From NCBI GenBank assembly GCA_943331005.2, contig CALQJX020000010.1, positions 1 through 64,000 on the forward strand: a DNA stretch of 64,000 nucleotides. Direction: 5' to 3'. Positions 33,306 through 42,940 of this stretch are shown here, one piece after another. Numbering within the stretch: position 1 is the stretch's first letter; each line of letters opens with the position of its first letter. The stretch is from Bordetella parapertussis (GTDB taxonomy: Bacteria; Bacteroidota; Bacteroidia; Chitinophagales; Chitinophagaceae). The position numbers were made by a program, and so were the translations under genes. Below the pieces are notes generated by a model. The model did not search any database. It saw nothing but the letters and a program-made list of their open reading frames with translations, and was not told the DNA's origin.

Positions 33306-35237
33306 ATGGGGAGTAGGCAAATCAAATCTGCTATTGTCTTATTGCTTGTTGCGGCCACTCTGGCAGTTTATTCTTTCTCGGGTGCCCGGCAGACAGACTA
33401 TGCCTCACTATACACACAGCACATACAGCAGCTGCAACAACAAGAGCAGGCATTGCTGGCCGTCATTACCGTTGCAGATCTCTCCAACCCTGCCGATGTG
33501 GCCCGCATAGATGCCGCCATAGCACAGGCAAGGAACACAATGAAGGCCGCCGATATCTGGCTACGCTACCTGGAACCCCTGGCATACAAACATATAAACG
33601 GTCCTCTGCCGGTTGAATGGGAAACCGAAGTGTTTGAAAAATTCGAAAAGCCCTATCGGCGCGATGGAGCCGGCTTCACCCTGGCATGGCAGCACCTGCA
33701 CGAGGCTGCTCCCCAACGCGATACACTGCTGCAACTGGTGAGATCGGCAATAGAGGCCACTTCAATTTACACGCACGATTCTATAACAGTGCAGCAGGAC
33801 ACCTATCACAACTTCTACCTCTGCAACAGATTGTTCCTGCTGAACCTCGCCGCTATTTATACTACCGGGTTCGATTGTCCAGATGAGCGCCGTATCATTC
33901 CCGAGCTGCGGCACATGCTATCTGCAGTAGCTGGTGTGTATAAGTCCTTTGGCAATTCATACCCTGCACAGGCGCTGCCCGCTGCATACTGTACGTTGTA
34001 TGATGAGCTGTGCAGGTATGTTGCTGCACAGCCTGAAACTATTGACAGCTTCGACCACTATACTTTTATCAGGAAATATGTAGATCCGCTCTACCGGCTC
34101 AATCAGCAGCTTATTATGCAGCACCATGTGGTTAGCCATAGCCTTATAGATTATACGCTCAGCAAACAGGTTACCGGTATATTCAGCAAGGGGCTCTATA
34201 ACGGGCAGAACACACGTGGCGTATTTCTGCGGGTAGCAGATAGCGCTACTCTGTTGCAGATAGCAGCCGTAGGCAAACAGTTATTTTTCGATCCTGTTCT
34301 TTCTGCCAATGGCAAGCGATCCTGTGCCTCCTGCCACAAACCGGAACAGTGTTTCACCGATACCACTGCTGCAACTTCGCTGCACCTCAACGGCAGCGAC
34401 CGCCTGCCCCGCAATACGCCCTCACTCATCAATGCAGGCTACAACCATTTGCTCATGGCCGATGGTCGGCACCACTCGCTGCAGCAGCAGGCCTTAGATG
34501 TTATTACCAATCCCTCAGAGATGGGTTGCAGCCGCACCGAAATAGTGAGCCGGGTTATGGATTGCCCCGATTATCGCCGCACCTTCAACCGCTTGCTACA
34601 GGCTACACCATCATCCAAGGAAGTTACAGAGGAGCACATCGTTTCTGCAATTACAACGTTCTATGGCAGCTACAGCAGCGGCTACTCCTTGTTCGACTCG
34701 GCTATGAATTACAGTGCCGTACTGTCACCGGCGGCACAGCATGGGTTCAATCTGTTTATGGGCAAGGCGCAGTGTGGCACCTGTCATTTTGTGCCTTTCT
34801 TCAACGGAGTAAAGCCACCATATGTAGGTTCCGAGTTTGAGGTGCTGGGAGTGCCTGCCGATACTGCCTATACGCGCCTGAGTGCCGATACCGGCCGCTC
34901 TGGTGCGCATGCTGCACCAGAGACCTTTCGTGCCTTCCGCACGGGCACACTGCGCAACATTTCACGCACAGCGCCTTATATGCACAATGGGGTGTTCACA
35001 AACCTGCAGCAGGTGCTTGATTTTTATGATGCAGGTGGCGGTGCGGGCCATGGTCTTGCTGTTCCCAATCAGACACTTTCTTCCGACTCGCTGCACCTTT
35101 CTCCCGCAGAGAAGAGTGATATCATTTCCTTTCTCTATACCCTGAATGAGGAAATACCCACCATTTCAAAACCAGACAAACTTCCCCGATCACGCAACAA
35201 GGTTTTTAATAACCGTATCGTAGGGGGCATATACTGA
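33306..35237 (+). CDS. Di-heme cytochrome c peroxidase-family protein with long N-terminal domain
   Basis: The 643-residue protein has an N-terminal signal/anchor (IKSAIVLLLVAATLAVYSF) and a helical domain of about 270 residues. The cytochrome c peroxidase/MauG core follows, with two c-heme motifs, CASCH (C340-H344) and CGTCH (C490-H494). Typical core elements are GKQLFFDPVLSANGKRSC, RNTPSLINAGYN, MADGRHHSLQQQALDVI and APYMHNGVFTNLQQVLDFYD. It probably works in the periplasm, reducing peroxide or oxidising a protein or metal substrate. The N-terminal helical part recalls imelysin-type iron-regulated proteins, but I cannot confirm this. The cytochrome c lipoprotein gene follows after 3 bp. Confidence 0.87.
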   Translation: MGSRQIKSAIVLLLVAATLAVYSFSGARQTDYASLYTQHIQQLQQQEQALLAVITVADLSNPADVARIDAAIAQARNTMKAADIWLRYLEPLAYKHINGPLPVEWETEVFEKFEKPYRRDGAGFTLAWQHLHEAAPQRDTLLQLVRSAIEATSIYTHDSITVQQDTYHNFYLCNRLFLLNLAAIYTTGFDCPDERRIIPELRHMLSAVAGVYKSFGNSYPAQALPAAYCTLYDELCRYVAAQPETIDSFDHYTFIRKYVDPLYRLNQQLIMQHHVVSHSLIDYTLSKQVTGIFSKGLYNGQNTRGVFLRVADSATLLQIAAVGKQLFFDPVLSANGKRSCASCHKPEQCFTDTTAATSLHLNGSDRLPRNTPSLINAGYNHLLMADGRHHSLQQQALDVITNPSEMGCSRTEIVSRVMDCPDYRRTFNRLLQATPSSKEVTEEHIVSAITTFYGSYSSGYSLFDSAMNYSAVLSPAAQHGFNLFMGKAQCGTCHFVPFFNGVKPPYVGSEFEVLGVPADTAYTRLSADTGRSGAHAAPETFRAFRTGTLRNISRTAPYMHNGVFTNLQQVLDFYDAGGGAGHGLAVPNQTLSSDSLHLSPAEKSDIISFLYTLNEEIPTISKPDKLPRSRNKVFNNRIVGGIY

Positions 35238-35240
35238 TCT

Positions 35241-35618
35241 ATGCATAGAAACAGATACATAGCCATAGCAGCACTGTTGCTGTTTGTGTCTTGCGCGGCA
35301 AGGCGCAACAAAGTACATCACAACTTTCCGCCAGAGATGTCGGAAACAGTACGCACGCAATACATACGCGAATGGGAAAGAGGAAAAGCACTCTATGAAG
35401 AGAACTGCGCCGGCTGCCACACTATACGCAAGGGCCGCAGAGAACATATACCCGTTTTCCCGGCAGACAAGCTGGCGGGTTATGGTATCCGAATGGATAA
35501 TGCCGAACACGAACGTAGCATTCCAGACACCCGTGTAACTACAGAAGAACTAAGCTATATCATTACCTTTCTTACCTACAAGGCGCACACCTGCACAGAC
35601 ACGGTAAGGCAGCACTGA
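35241..35618 (+). CDS. Cytochrome c lipoprotein
   Basis: The 125-residue protein has a lipoprotein signal (IAIAALLLFVSC, lipid cysteine C18) and one c-heme site CAGCH (C56-H60) preceded by WERGKALYEENC, as in class I cytochromes. A methionine ligand may be in YGIRMDNAEH. It lies 3 bp downstream of the di-heme peroxidase gene, so it is the likely electron partner. It converges with the MFS gene with only 2 bp between the stops and no visible terminator. Confidence 0.85.
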   Translation: MHRNRYIAIAALLLFVSCAARRNKVHHNFPPEMSETVRTQYIREWERGKALYEENCAGCHTIRKGRREHIPVFPADKLAGYGIRMDNAEHERSIPDTRVTTEELSYIITFLTYKAHTCTDTVRQH

Positions 35619-35620
35619 TA

Positions 35621-36853
35621 CTATGATTCGGTATAGGCGAGCGATTTGCCAAAGGTATCGGGCAGGGCAATGGCAGCAGTGAGCGCAAGCGTCCAAACCA
35701 GTACACCGGTTATTGCCAGCCCTCCGGCCAGCCCTATTCCCAGCATATACTCTATGCCCTGATGCAATGGAATAAGCAGCACCAGTGCGCCCCGCATAAA
35801 GTTGGTAACCGTAGCCGTGACCGTAACCCGCAGATTGATGCCGAAATGCTCTGCAGTAGTGGTTACAAACACCGACAGATAACCACAACCTAGCCCCATG
35901 AGAAAGGAGGTAACATTGAGCTGATGACCCTGCTGAATATTGATGAAGTGGTAGATAGTAGCCCCGACACCAAGCGCCATAAAGGCTATGAGTATCGTCT
36001 TTCTGCTTTTCAGCAACTGGCTCAGTATGCCACTCAGCAGGTCGCCGCTGGTGATACCTATCTGGAAGAGAATAAAACAGGTCGATAACTTCAGTCCGTC
36101 TATGCCATGTTCTTTAGCCAGCTCCGGAGAAAGGGTGATGAGCAGGCCCACGCTATACCATATGGGTATCCCCATCAGTATGCAGGCCACATATTTCAGT
36201 ACTCTTCGGGGCGATGAGAACAGCAGTCGCAGAGAGCCCCTTTTATGGTTAGCCAGGTTGCTGTCGCTGAACATGGTAGGCTCGTAAGACCTAAGGCGCA
36301 GCAGCAGCAATATGCCACCGGTAATGCCTGCCGCCATAAATGCCTGCCGCCACGGCAGAAAATCGCCCACGAGCCCCGCCGTTACCGCACCCAGTGCGCC
36401 CAGCGTAGCAACCAGTATGGTGCCGTAGCCCCGTTTTTCTACCGTCATACTTTCCGAGACCAGTGTGATGCCCGCACCCAGTTCGCCGGCAAGACCCACA
36501 CCCGCCAGAAAACGGATCACCGCATAGGTATTCACATCCTGCACAAAGGCATTGGCAAAGTTGGCAAGAGAGTAGAGCAGTATAGAGCCATACAAAACAG
36601 TGACACGTCCTTTTTTATCGGCATAGATACCGGTAATAATACCACCCAGCATCATACCCGCCATCTGAATGGACAGCAGCTTTTCGCCGGTTCTTGTTAG
36701 CGCTGCTCCCGACAAGCCTAAACCCTTAAGCGAGGGTATGCGGTATACATTGAACAGGAACAGATCGAAAGCATCTATAAAGAAACCGATGCCTGCTACC
36801 AGCACGGTAATATTGAACGGGGAAGTATAAACTTTGTTGGTTGCCTGACTCAT
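35621..36853 (-). CDS. MFS transporter (metabolite:H+ symporter type)
   Basis: The 410-residue protein has about 12 membrane segments. The MFS A-motif is GIITGIYADKKGRVTVLYG in loop 2-3, and FLAGVGLAGELGAGITLVSE lies in helix 4-5. The start LVAGIGFFIDAFDLFLFN matches the sugar/aromatic-acid/phosphate symporter branch. The substrate is not predictable. It is monocistronic; its 5' side faces a 300-bp gap with no other gene until the tmRNA. Confidence 0.88.
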   Translation of the reverse strand: MSQATNKVYTSPFNITVLVAGIGFFIDAFDLFLFNVYRIPSLKGLGLSGAALTRTGEKLLSIQMAGMMLGGIITGIYADKKGRVTVLYGSILLYSLANFANAFVQDVNTYAVIRFLAGVGLAGELGAGITLVSESMTVEKRGYGTILVATLGALGAVTAGLVGDFLPWRQAFMAAGITGGILLLLRLRSYEPTMFSDSNLANHKRGSLRLLFSSPRRVLKYVACILMGIPIWYSVGLLITLSPELAKEHGIDGLKLSTCFILFQIGITSGDLLSGILSQLLKSRKTILIAFMALGVGATIYHFINIQQGHQLNVTSFLMGLGCGYLSVFVTTTAEHFGINLRVTVTATVTNFMRGALVLLIPLHQGIEYMLGIGLAGGLAITGVLVWTLALTAAIALPDTFGKSLAYTES

Positions 36854-37099
36854 AAACAGAAGTATGACTGCTTGCTAAAATAGACATTCAAACCCCAAAT
36901 ATATAATGTGCAGAAGGCGCACTGTGGGTGGCAGGTTATTTTTGGCAAGCCTGATAATGTTTATAGCCAATTGGCTAAGGTAACGCAAGACCGGTGTTAT
37001 GTAATAGTGAGTGCTGTAAAGTAAATGGTACACTCTTTCAGTATTGCAGACAGAAAACACCCCTTTTTCGTTGATCAGGCAGAGAAGTTGAGCATAATG

Positions 37100-37142
37100 A
37101 AAAAATAAAAGCGGGAACATTACTCTTTCGAGTGATGTTCCC
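37100..37142 (-). terminator. tmRNA terminator
   Basis: GGGAACATTACTC pairs with GAGTGATGTTCCC (one mismatch) around TTTC. On the - strand it is followed by GCTTTTATTTTTT. It begins 8 nt after the tmRNA 3' end. Confidence 0.85.
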
Positions 37143-37150
37143 GGTTGAAG

Positions 37151-37515
37151 TGGAGCCGGCGGGAGTCGAACCCGCGTCCAAACATATGCCCGATAAGCTT
37201 TCTACATGTTTATTTCTGCATTAATTGTCGGGAACCGGCCGGGGCAAAACGAACCAACTGTTTCCTTATCTGCTTTGGTTTTCATCCTGTGCACGCAGCG
37301 GGCACAAGCCTATCCTGTTATTTGTTGATTCGGCGGCGGGGACGGCAACTGGCAGCCTTCCCGGCGGCTATAAAGGGTGTCTAATCTCTGATTAGGCAGC
37401 CATGGCGTAAGAATATTCGCCTTATAGATTTTGTGTATTCAGATTTACGTGCTAATTACACAACGCACGACATGCTTACAGACCCTGCCCTATGCTGTCA
37501 AAACCGGTCGGCCCC
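37151..37515 (-). ncRNA. ssrA: tmRNA (transfer-messenger RNA)
   Basis: The - strand RNA begins GGGGCCGACCGGTTTTGACA and ends in a T arm GGGTTCGACTCCCG and acceptor CGGCTCC plus A; GGGGCCG pairs with CGGCTCC, and CCA is not encoded. The tag reading frame at 37392-37421 encodes GEYSYAMAA then TAA inside a small hairpin (CTAATC/GATTAG), matching the Bacteroidota tag type ending in A-x-A-A. It rescues stalled ribosomes and marks peptides for proteolysis. A -7 element TATCTTTG about 100 nt upstream (37613-37620) may be its promoter. Confidence 0.95.
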
Positions 37516-37762
37516 GGTTTTTTTAGTGCAGTGGTGGCTACGGCTACCTGCATTTACCTGCTTAGGTATTTACATATAACTGTTTTTCGCCTTGCTTTAA
37601 AAAGAACTACGGCAAAGATACGCATTTTATGGGCGTGCCCGTTGTTAATATACACAGCCCCTGTTGTACCGCATTTTTTTCGCCAATGCTTATATTGTTA
37701 AAATCATGTGTATTTTGACAATGACATAACAATGCCCCATATACAGGCTGTCGTATTTTCAG

Positions 37763-37770
37763 TAACTTTG
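37763..37770 (+). promoter_or_regulatory. -7 element TAACTTTG upstream of the TPR gene
   Basis: It matches TAnnTTTG and is 18 nt before the ATG at 37789. Confidence 0.6.
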
Positions 37771-37788
37771 GTTTAAACCTATGTGCTT

Positions 37789-39210
37789 ATGTTTGAGGAC
37801 GATTTTAATGAAGACGATTGGGGCCCATTTGAAGATACCCTGCACCGCTATGAACAGGTAAAAAAAGGCGAATCATCTGTGATGCTCGATGAAGAGGAGT
37901 TTGAAAGAGTAATAGAATATTTCTTCCAGAATAGTAATGAAGAGCAGGCGCTTATGGCCTGCGAAATAGCAAGTACTTATTATCCTTCCTCTGCGGCTAT
38001 ACTGCTGCTGAAGGCCGAAATACTAACCCAGGCTCAGAAATATGGTCAGGCGCTGCGTGCGCTCGACGAAATGGAACAATACGATCTCAATAATCTGGAT
38101 GCAGTATTGCTCCGTTCAGATATTTTCATGTCACAGTTCAGGCATGCGCAGGCGGCCCTGTGGCTGGAGCAGCAATGCGAGCACTTTGCCGGTAAAGACA
38201 AGGTAGAGATATTGCTGGAACTGTCGGACGTATATGACGAAAGCGAAGACTTCGATTCTGTGTTCGATACCCTGAAGAAAGTAATAGATATAGACCGCCG
38301 CAACGAAGAGGCACTGCAGAAAATATGCTTCTGGGCAGAGTTTACCAACCGACTCGAAGAAAGTGTGACCATACATACCCATCTTACCGACGAAGATCCC
38401 TACAACGCACTTGCCTGGTTCAACCTGGGTGCTGCCTACCAGGGACTGAAGATGTATGAAAAGGGGATAGATGCCTACCAGTTCTGTGTGGCTATTGACG
38501 AGAAATTCGAATTTGCCTACCGCAATATGGCAGATGCCTTTATGCGCCTGAAACACTACGAGGCTGCGCTGGAGGTGCTGGAAAAACATATGGAAATAGG
38601 CAAGCCCGAAGATGTGATCTTTGAGGCTATGGGTTATTGCTGGGAAAAAAGGAAAGACTATTCCCGCGCACGCCAGTACTACAGGCAGGCATCTCAGCTG
38701 AGTCCGCAGGACGATGGCATCTTCTACAAGATAGGGGAGACCTATACCCGCGAAAAACAATGGGAGAAGGCAATAAAATCTTTTTCAGTTGCCCTGCATC
38801 TGGATAAGGATAATGCCTCTTATTGCATGGCCATAGGCAACTGCCTTATGGAGCTGAATGTGAAAAGCGAGGCACTGGTTTGCTACCTGAACGCTGTGCG
38901 CCTGAAGCCAGATAACAAGACTACCTGGGTATCGCTGATACGCGGGCTGTATATAGCCGGTTATTACGACGAGGCTATCATGCAGTTGCAGGTGGCTACA
39001 GAGCATTGCGGCGAAAAGGGCGACTTCTTCTACTTCCATGCGGCAGCGCTGCTGGAAATGGGTAAGGCCAAGGAAGCCATGCTGCAGCTGGAAAAGGCAC
39101 TGGTGATGGCTCCTAAGAAGCTGAAGCTGTTTACCGACTTGAATCCGGAATACCTGATGCGCCCATCGGTAACAGAGCTCATAGGCAGGTACAAGAAGAC
39201 CAAGAGATAG
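37789..39210 (+). CDS. Tetratricopeptide repeat protein
   Basis: With the ATG at 37789 (MFEDDFNEDDWGPFEDTLHR) the protein has 473 residues; a GTG two codons earlier is the alternative. The whole length from about residue 40 is built of TPR helices, for example NALAWFNLGAAYQGLKMYEK, EFAYRNMADAFMRLKHYEAA and DGIFYKIGETYTREKQWEKA. There is no signal peptide or membrane segment, so it is cytoplasmic. Conserved in Bacteroidota as a scaffold of unknown partners. It is monocistronic, with a TAACTTTG promoter element. Confidence 0.9.
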   Translation: MFEDDFNEDDWGPFEDTLHRYEQVKKGESSVMLDEEEFERVIEYFFQNSNEEQALMACEIASTYYPSSAAILLLKAEILTQAQKYGQALRALDEMEQYDLNNLDAVLLRSDIFMSQFRHAQAALWLEQQCEHFAGKDKVEILLELSDVYDESEDFDSVFDTLKKVIDIDRRNEEALQKICFWAEFTNRLEESVTIHTHLTDEDPYNALAWFNLGAAYQGLKMYEKGIDAYQFCVAIDEKFEFAYRNMADAFMRLKHYEAALEVLEKHMEIGKPEDVIFEAMGYCWEKRKDYSRARQYYRQASQLSPQDDGIFYKIGETYTREKQWEKAIKSFSVALHLDKDNASYCMAIGNCLMELNVKSEALVCYLNAVRLKPDNKTTWVSLIRGLYIAGYYDEAIMQLQVATEHCGEKGDFFYFHAAALLEMGKAKEAMLQLEKALVMAPKKLKLFTDLNPEYLMRPSVTELIGRYKKTKR

Positions 39211-39307
39211 TCGGCCCACCCGCACCCCGATTGCTAACCGATAGTTATTGAGTTATTTGTTATTGTATATTTTGCGATATTGCAGCAATTATTCTCAATA
39301 GGGAAGT

Positions 39308-39514
39308 ATGGGAGACCTGCTGGCAGTATTATTCATAGGTACAATTTTTGTGGTGAGCGGTCTGGTGCTGCTCTTCGCCACAGACGATCGCGGACGCAAA
39401 TATGGTATTTGGGTGCTGCTTATAGGATTGCTTATATACCTGGCAGCCTGGTTGTTTACCCCGGACAGTCCCTACTATCATCTGTTCAACGATAAAGAAT
39501 ATTATCATTTATGA
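39308..39514 (+). CDS. Small membrane protein, two helices
   Basis: The 68-residue protein has two predicted membrane helices (LLAVLFIGTIFVVSGLVLLF and YGIWVLLIGLLIYLAAWLF) joined by a charged loop ATDDRGRK, and an aromatic C-terminal tail. I do not recognise the family. Its stop overlaps the start of the next gene (ATGA), which supports that it is really translated and coupled to the DUF4440-like gene. Confidence 0.65.
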   Translation: MGDLLAVLFIGTIFVVSGLVLLFATDDRGRKYGIWVLLIGLLIYLAAWLFTPDSPYYHLFNDKEYYHL

Positions 39515-39939
39515 GGAGGCTGTTGCTTGCTGTTTTGCTGCTTGCCGCCACTTGGGGCAATGCATCCGCACAAACGCGCGATGAGGTTGCAGTGCGCCGC
39601 ATGCTCACCGCCCAGGTAACCGAGTGGAACAAGGGCAATATAGAAGGCTATATGAAGGGCTACTGGGAAAATGATAGTCTGCTTTTCATAGGCTCCAAAG
39701 GGCCCACCTACGGATATGCAGGTACGCTGGCACGCTATAAAAAAAGCTATCCTGATATCGATCATATGGGCACTCTTACCTCTACTATAGTGAGTATGGA
39801 ACGCCTGTCGCCCAACTATTTTTTTGTGGTGGGCAAGTGGGCGCTGGCCCGCAAGGCCGGAGATGTATCGGGCTCTTATACGCTGCTCATACGCAAGCTG
39901 AAGGGCAATTGGGTAATAGTTGCCGACCATAGCAGCTAG
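39511..39939 (+). CDS. Secreted DUF4440/SnoaL-like (NTF2-fold) protein
   Basis: The 142-residue protein has a signal peptide (RRLLLAVLLLAATWGNASAQ) and an NTF2-like domain: VRRMLTAQVTEWNKGNIEGY, MKGYWENDSLLFIGSKGPTY, and the final strands YTLLIRKLKGNWVIVADHSS. DUF4440 proteins are often ligand-binding or enzymatic with unknown substrates. The start overlaps the stop of the small membrane protein gene. It converges with the sensor kinase gene, only 3 bp between stops. Confidence 0.85.
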   Translation: MRRLLLAVLLLAATWGNASAQTRDEVAVRRMLTAQVTEWNKGNIEGYMKGYWENDSLLFIGSKGPTYGYAGTLARYKKSYPDIDHMGTLTSTIVSMERLSPNYFFVVGKWALARKAGDVSGSYTLLIRKLKGNWVIVADHSS

Positions 39940-39942
39940 TGC

Positions 39943-42126
39943 TTACTGCACCGCAGGCAGTGCCACTGTAAGGGTGCTGCCCACACCCGGAGTGCTGGTA
40001 GCAGTGATATCGCCATTGTTCACCCTTATGAATTCATAACACAGCAGCAGACCCAGGCCTATGCCTTTTTCGCCATCTGTGCCGTAGGTGTTACGGCCGT
40101 CTTTGGCGGTAAACAGGTTGTGCAGCTGATCCTTATCCATACCCACTCCATTATCTGCTACTATCAGGCGCACCATATTGCCATGCTGCTCGCTGCTTAT
40201 GGTTACCTTACCACCCTTGCCTGTGTATTTAAGCGCATTCATTATCAGGTTGCGCAGCACTATGTTCACCTGGCCACCGTCGCATATTACTATTACCGGG
40301 CTGGTTATGGTGCTGGTAAGCGTTATCTGTTTTCTTTCGGCAGTTTCTGTTAGCAGCGATACGTTCTGGCTCACCAGCACGTTGAGGTCTGTAGGCTCCG
40401 GATCAGATGCTTTTGTTTCCTGCATATAGCTACGCGCCCACATCAGCACATTGTCCAGCAGCAGGTTCAGGGTGCCCAGCTGATTGTTTATTTCGGGTTT
40501 CAGGGTGGCATATTCCTCAGCAGTAAGCTGTTTGTTATTCAGCATCTGTATAGCTGCGGTAATAGAAATGATAGGTCCACGCAGATCGTGCGATAGCACA
40601 GAGAAGGTCTTGTCCTTGAATTTGTTCAGATCTTCCAGTTTGGCAGCCTGTTCCTGTAGTTTTTCCTTTTGTCCCTGCAGCCTTTCTTTTTGTCCCTGTA
40701 CTTTGCGGCGCGCCTTTATTTCTGCACTTCTTTTTCTGTAAAAGAGCACCAGCATGGTTATCAGCAGTATTTCACTGATGACCAGAATGACCAGTATTAT
40801 TTTAAGCCGGGAGGTATAGGTGGCTTGCTGTTCTTTGTTTTTGTTCAGCAGGGTTATCTGTTGCTGCTTTTGTTCCAGTTCGTTGTCAAACTGTATCTGC
40901 TGTATCTTCTTCTCGTTGTCGGCATTGAAGATGCTGTCTTTGTAGGTGTTGCTGAGGCGGGTGAGGGAAAGTGCATTTTTGTAGTCGCCCTGCTTGTCAT
41001 ACATATCTGCAAGTTCTGCCGCAGTACCCATTACCAGTTTCTTTAGTCCGTTTTCCTGCATCAGTTGCAGTGCCTGCTGCATATGGGCTATACCTTCTTT
41101 TTTGTTCCCCTGTGCATAGAGTATGCGCCCCATGCCAGAGTGTGCCGAAAGGGTGAAGTTCACATCCTGCACCTTTTCGTTTCGCTCCAGTACTTTTTTG
41201 TAGGTGGCCAGTGCCGCAGCCGGCTTGCCCGATGAGGTATAGATCTCTGCAATGTTGCTCAGAAACACCGTATTCCAGTATTCATCGCCCAGAGAGTCGG
41301 TGAGGCGTTCGCCCTTGCTGAATAGCGCCAGCGCGCGCGGGTAATCGGCCATGAGGCTGTATACGAAGCCTATGTTGGAATAGTTCTGATAGACCTCCTG
41401 CACATTATTGGCGTGCGAGAATTCTTCCAGACTTTTGTTTACGTAAGTACGCGCCTGGTCAAAGTCTTTCAGCTGCGCATAAAGTGTGGCAATGTTGGTG
41501 TAGCAATTGGCGGCAGAAGATTTGTTATCGCCTGCCTCATAGAGTTTCATTGCCTTCAGGTATTGCTGCAGTGCGTTGCCAAAACTACCCTGGTCGTTGT
41601 AGATATCGCCCTGGTAAAAGCAGGCTCTTGCCAGGCGGCTATTGTTGCCTATGGCGGCAGCTATTTTTTCAGACTTTTCGAAGTAGGTTATTGCCTGTTC
41701 TAATTTTGTTTGCATGTAGTATACCACCCCTATGTTGTGGTATACCTCGTTGAGCTCCTTGCCTGCGCCCTGTGGCTCATAGTAGGCCAGTGCGTTGTTG
41801 AGGTGTTGCAGTGCCGGTGCATATTCCTGCTTCAGCATATGGGCTATGCCCAGGTGCATTTCGCAGAGCGCTATTCCTTTCCCGAACCCTATTTCGTTTG
41901 CCAGCTGCAGTCCTTTGGTAGCATAGTGCAGCACAGAGTCTTCATTGGTATCGCGGTTTTTGAATTCCCAGGCCAGTCCGGCATAAGCCATCACTTTTGA
42001 TGTATCGGGCGAGGTAGGGGAGAAAGCAATTTTACGGAGGCTATCTGTTTTGCCTGCAAAAACAGGCGTTGAAGGAATAGTGAGTAGGAACAGCCCCACA
42101 GCAGTAAGCACAGCAGGGTTACGCAT
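39943..42126 (-). CDS. TPR sensor histidine kinase
   Basis: I chose the ATG at 42126, which gives the signal peptide MRNPAVLTAVGLFLLTIPST; the longer frame starts with TTG. The 727-residue protein has a periplasmic TPR region (30-390), a membrane helix (LKIILVILVISEILLITMLV) and a coiled coil of KLQEQ/KERLQ type. The HisKA domain follows with LSHDLRGPI (H513), and HATPase_c with NLIMNALKYTGKGG, VADNGVGMD and GIGLGLLLC. No response regulator is adjacent, so it is an orphan kinase. A -7-like box (TTACCTTTAC) about 100 nt before the ATG on the - strand may be its promoter. Confidence 0.9.
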   Translation of the reverse strand: MRNPAVLTAVGLFLLTIPSTPVFAGKTDSLRKIAFSPTSPDTSKVMAYAGLAWEFKNRDTNEDSVLHYATKGLQLANEIGFGKGIALCEMHLGIAHMLKQEYAPALQHLNNALAYYEPQGAGKELNEVYHNIGVVYYMQTKLEQAITYFEKSEKIAAAIGNNSRLARACFYQGDIYNDQGSFGNALQQYLKAMKLYEAGDNKSSAANCYTNIATLYAQLKDFDQARTYVNKSLEEFSHANNVQEVYQNYSNIGFVYSLMADYPRALALFSKGERLTDSLGDEYWNTVFLSNIAEIYTSSGKPAAALATYKKVLERNEKVQDVNFTLSAHSGMGRILYAQGNKKEGIAHMQQALQLMQENGLKKLVMGTAAELADMYDKQGDYKNALSLTRLSNTYKDSIFNADNEKKIQQIQFDNELEQKQQQITLLNKNKEQQATYTSRLKIILVILVISEILLITMLVLFYRKRSAEIKARRKVQGQKERLQGQKEKLQEQAAKLEDLNKFKDKTFSVLSHDLRGPIISITAAIQMLNNKQLTAEEYATLKPEINNQLGTLNLLLDNVLMWARSYMQETKASDPEPTDLNVLVSQNVSLLTETAERKQITLTSTITSPVIVICDGGQVNIVLRNLIMNALKYTGKGGKVTISSEQHGNMVRLIVADNGVGMDKDQLHNLFTAKDGRNTYGTDGEKGIGLGLLLCYEFIRVNNGDITATSTPGVGSTLTVALPAVQ

Positions 42127-42389
42127 CAACTGTATCCTTTTTTTGCAAAAGGAGGTTGCTTTATACAGGTTGTCTTTCAATGGTTGGTAGAGGTGGTTGG
42201 GATAGTAAAGGTAACCCTTATCGGGTTCATAATTGGTGACCTGTAAGCCACAACAGCAGGCTGGCTATGGGTTTTAACATAGCGTTGTTTATAAAATACG
42301 GGTTATCAGGTCGTTATGTGTAGTGCATACTGTCAGTATCTTTTTGATAGTAGTATGTTTGCCTATCTTCATTGAATAATAAAAAACAA

Positions 42390-42812
42390 ATGAACAGATA
42401 TACTGCAAAATTGCTGCACACTTGTATACTGCTGCTGGCAGTAAGTGGTGCGGCACATGCCCAGAGTGTAAGTGATACCATATATCTGGAGCACAAACTG
42501 AAAGTGGTTTGCAGAACAGCTACAGACAAAAAACCTGCCCCCGATTTTGTTGTGACCAAATTCCTGATGAAGAACCTGAAATACCCCGATGATGCCAGAG
42601 AAGAAAGTATAGAGGGCAGGGTATATGTGCGCTTTGTAGTGAACGGCCTGGGCAAGGTAACCGAACCAGAGATCATCAGTTCGCCGCATACCGTACTCTC
42701 TGCAGAAGTGCTACGATTAGTGAAGCTGATGCCCGACTGGATACCCGCCACCAAGGACGACAAACCCACCAGCGCAGTACTTGAAATGCCGCTGAATTTT
42801 AAGTTGGAGTGA
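42390..42812 (+). CDS. TonB C-terminal domain protein (energy transducer-like)
   Basis: The ATG at 42390 gives 140 residues; an upstream TTG would add six. A signal peptide (LLHTCILLLAVSGAAHAQ) is followed by a TonB C-terminal domain: FLMKNLKYPDDAREESIEGR, VYVRFVVNGLGKVTEPEIIS and AEVLRLVKLMPDWIPATKDD. It lacks the N-terminal membrane anchor and proline-rich stretch of TonB itself, so it is a periplasmic TonB_C protein, common in Bacteroidota. A -7 element TATGTTTG is at 42354-42361. It is divergent from the sensor kinase. Confidence 0.85.
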   Translation: MNRYTAKLLHTCILLLAVSGAAHAQSVSDTIYLEHKLKVVCRTATDKKPAPDFVVTKFLMKNLKYPDDAREESIEGRVYVRFVVNGLGKVTEPEIISSPHTVLSAEVLRLVKLMPDWIPATKDDKPTSAVLEMPLNFKLE

Positions 42813-42940
42813 GGGGTGGGGGTATTAGTATTATGTGGCAATTGTATGTTTAGCGCCAACTCATCCGGGTTTGTATCCTCCCCCCACACACATTAAAAAC
42901 CTCTCCCATAATTAACTACCTTTATAGAAGCACATAACCT

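Noticed and set aside
37145..37384. 79-residue + strand open frame
   Set aside because: It lies inside the tmRNA gene on the opposite strand; its sequence is explained by the RNA structure.
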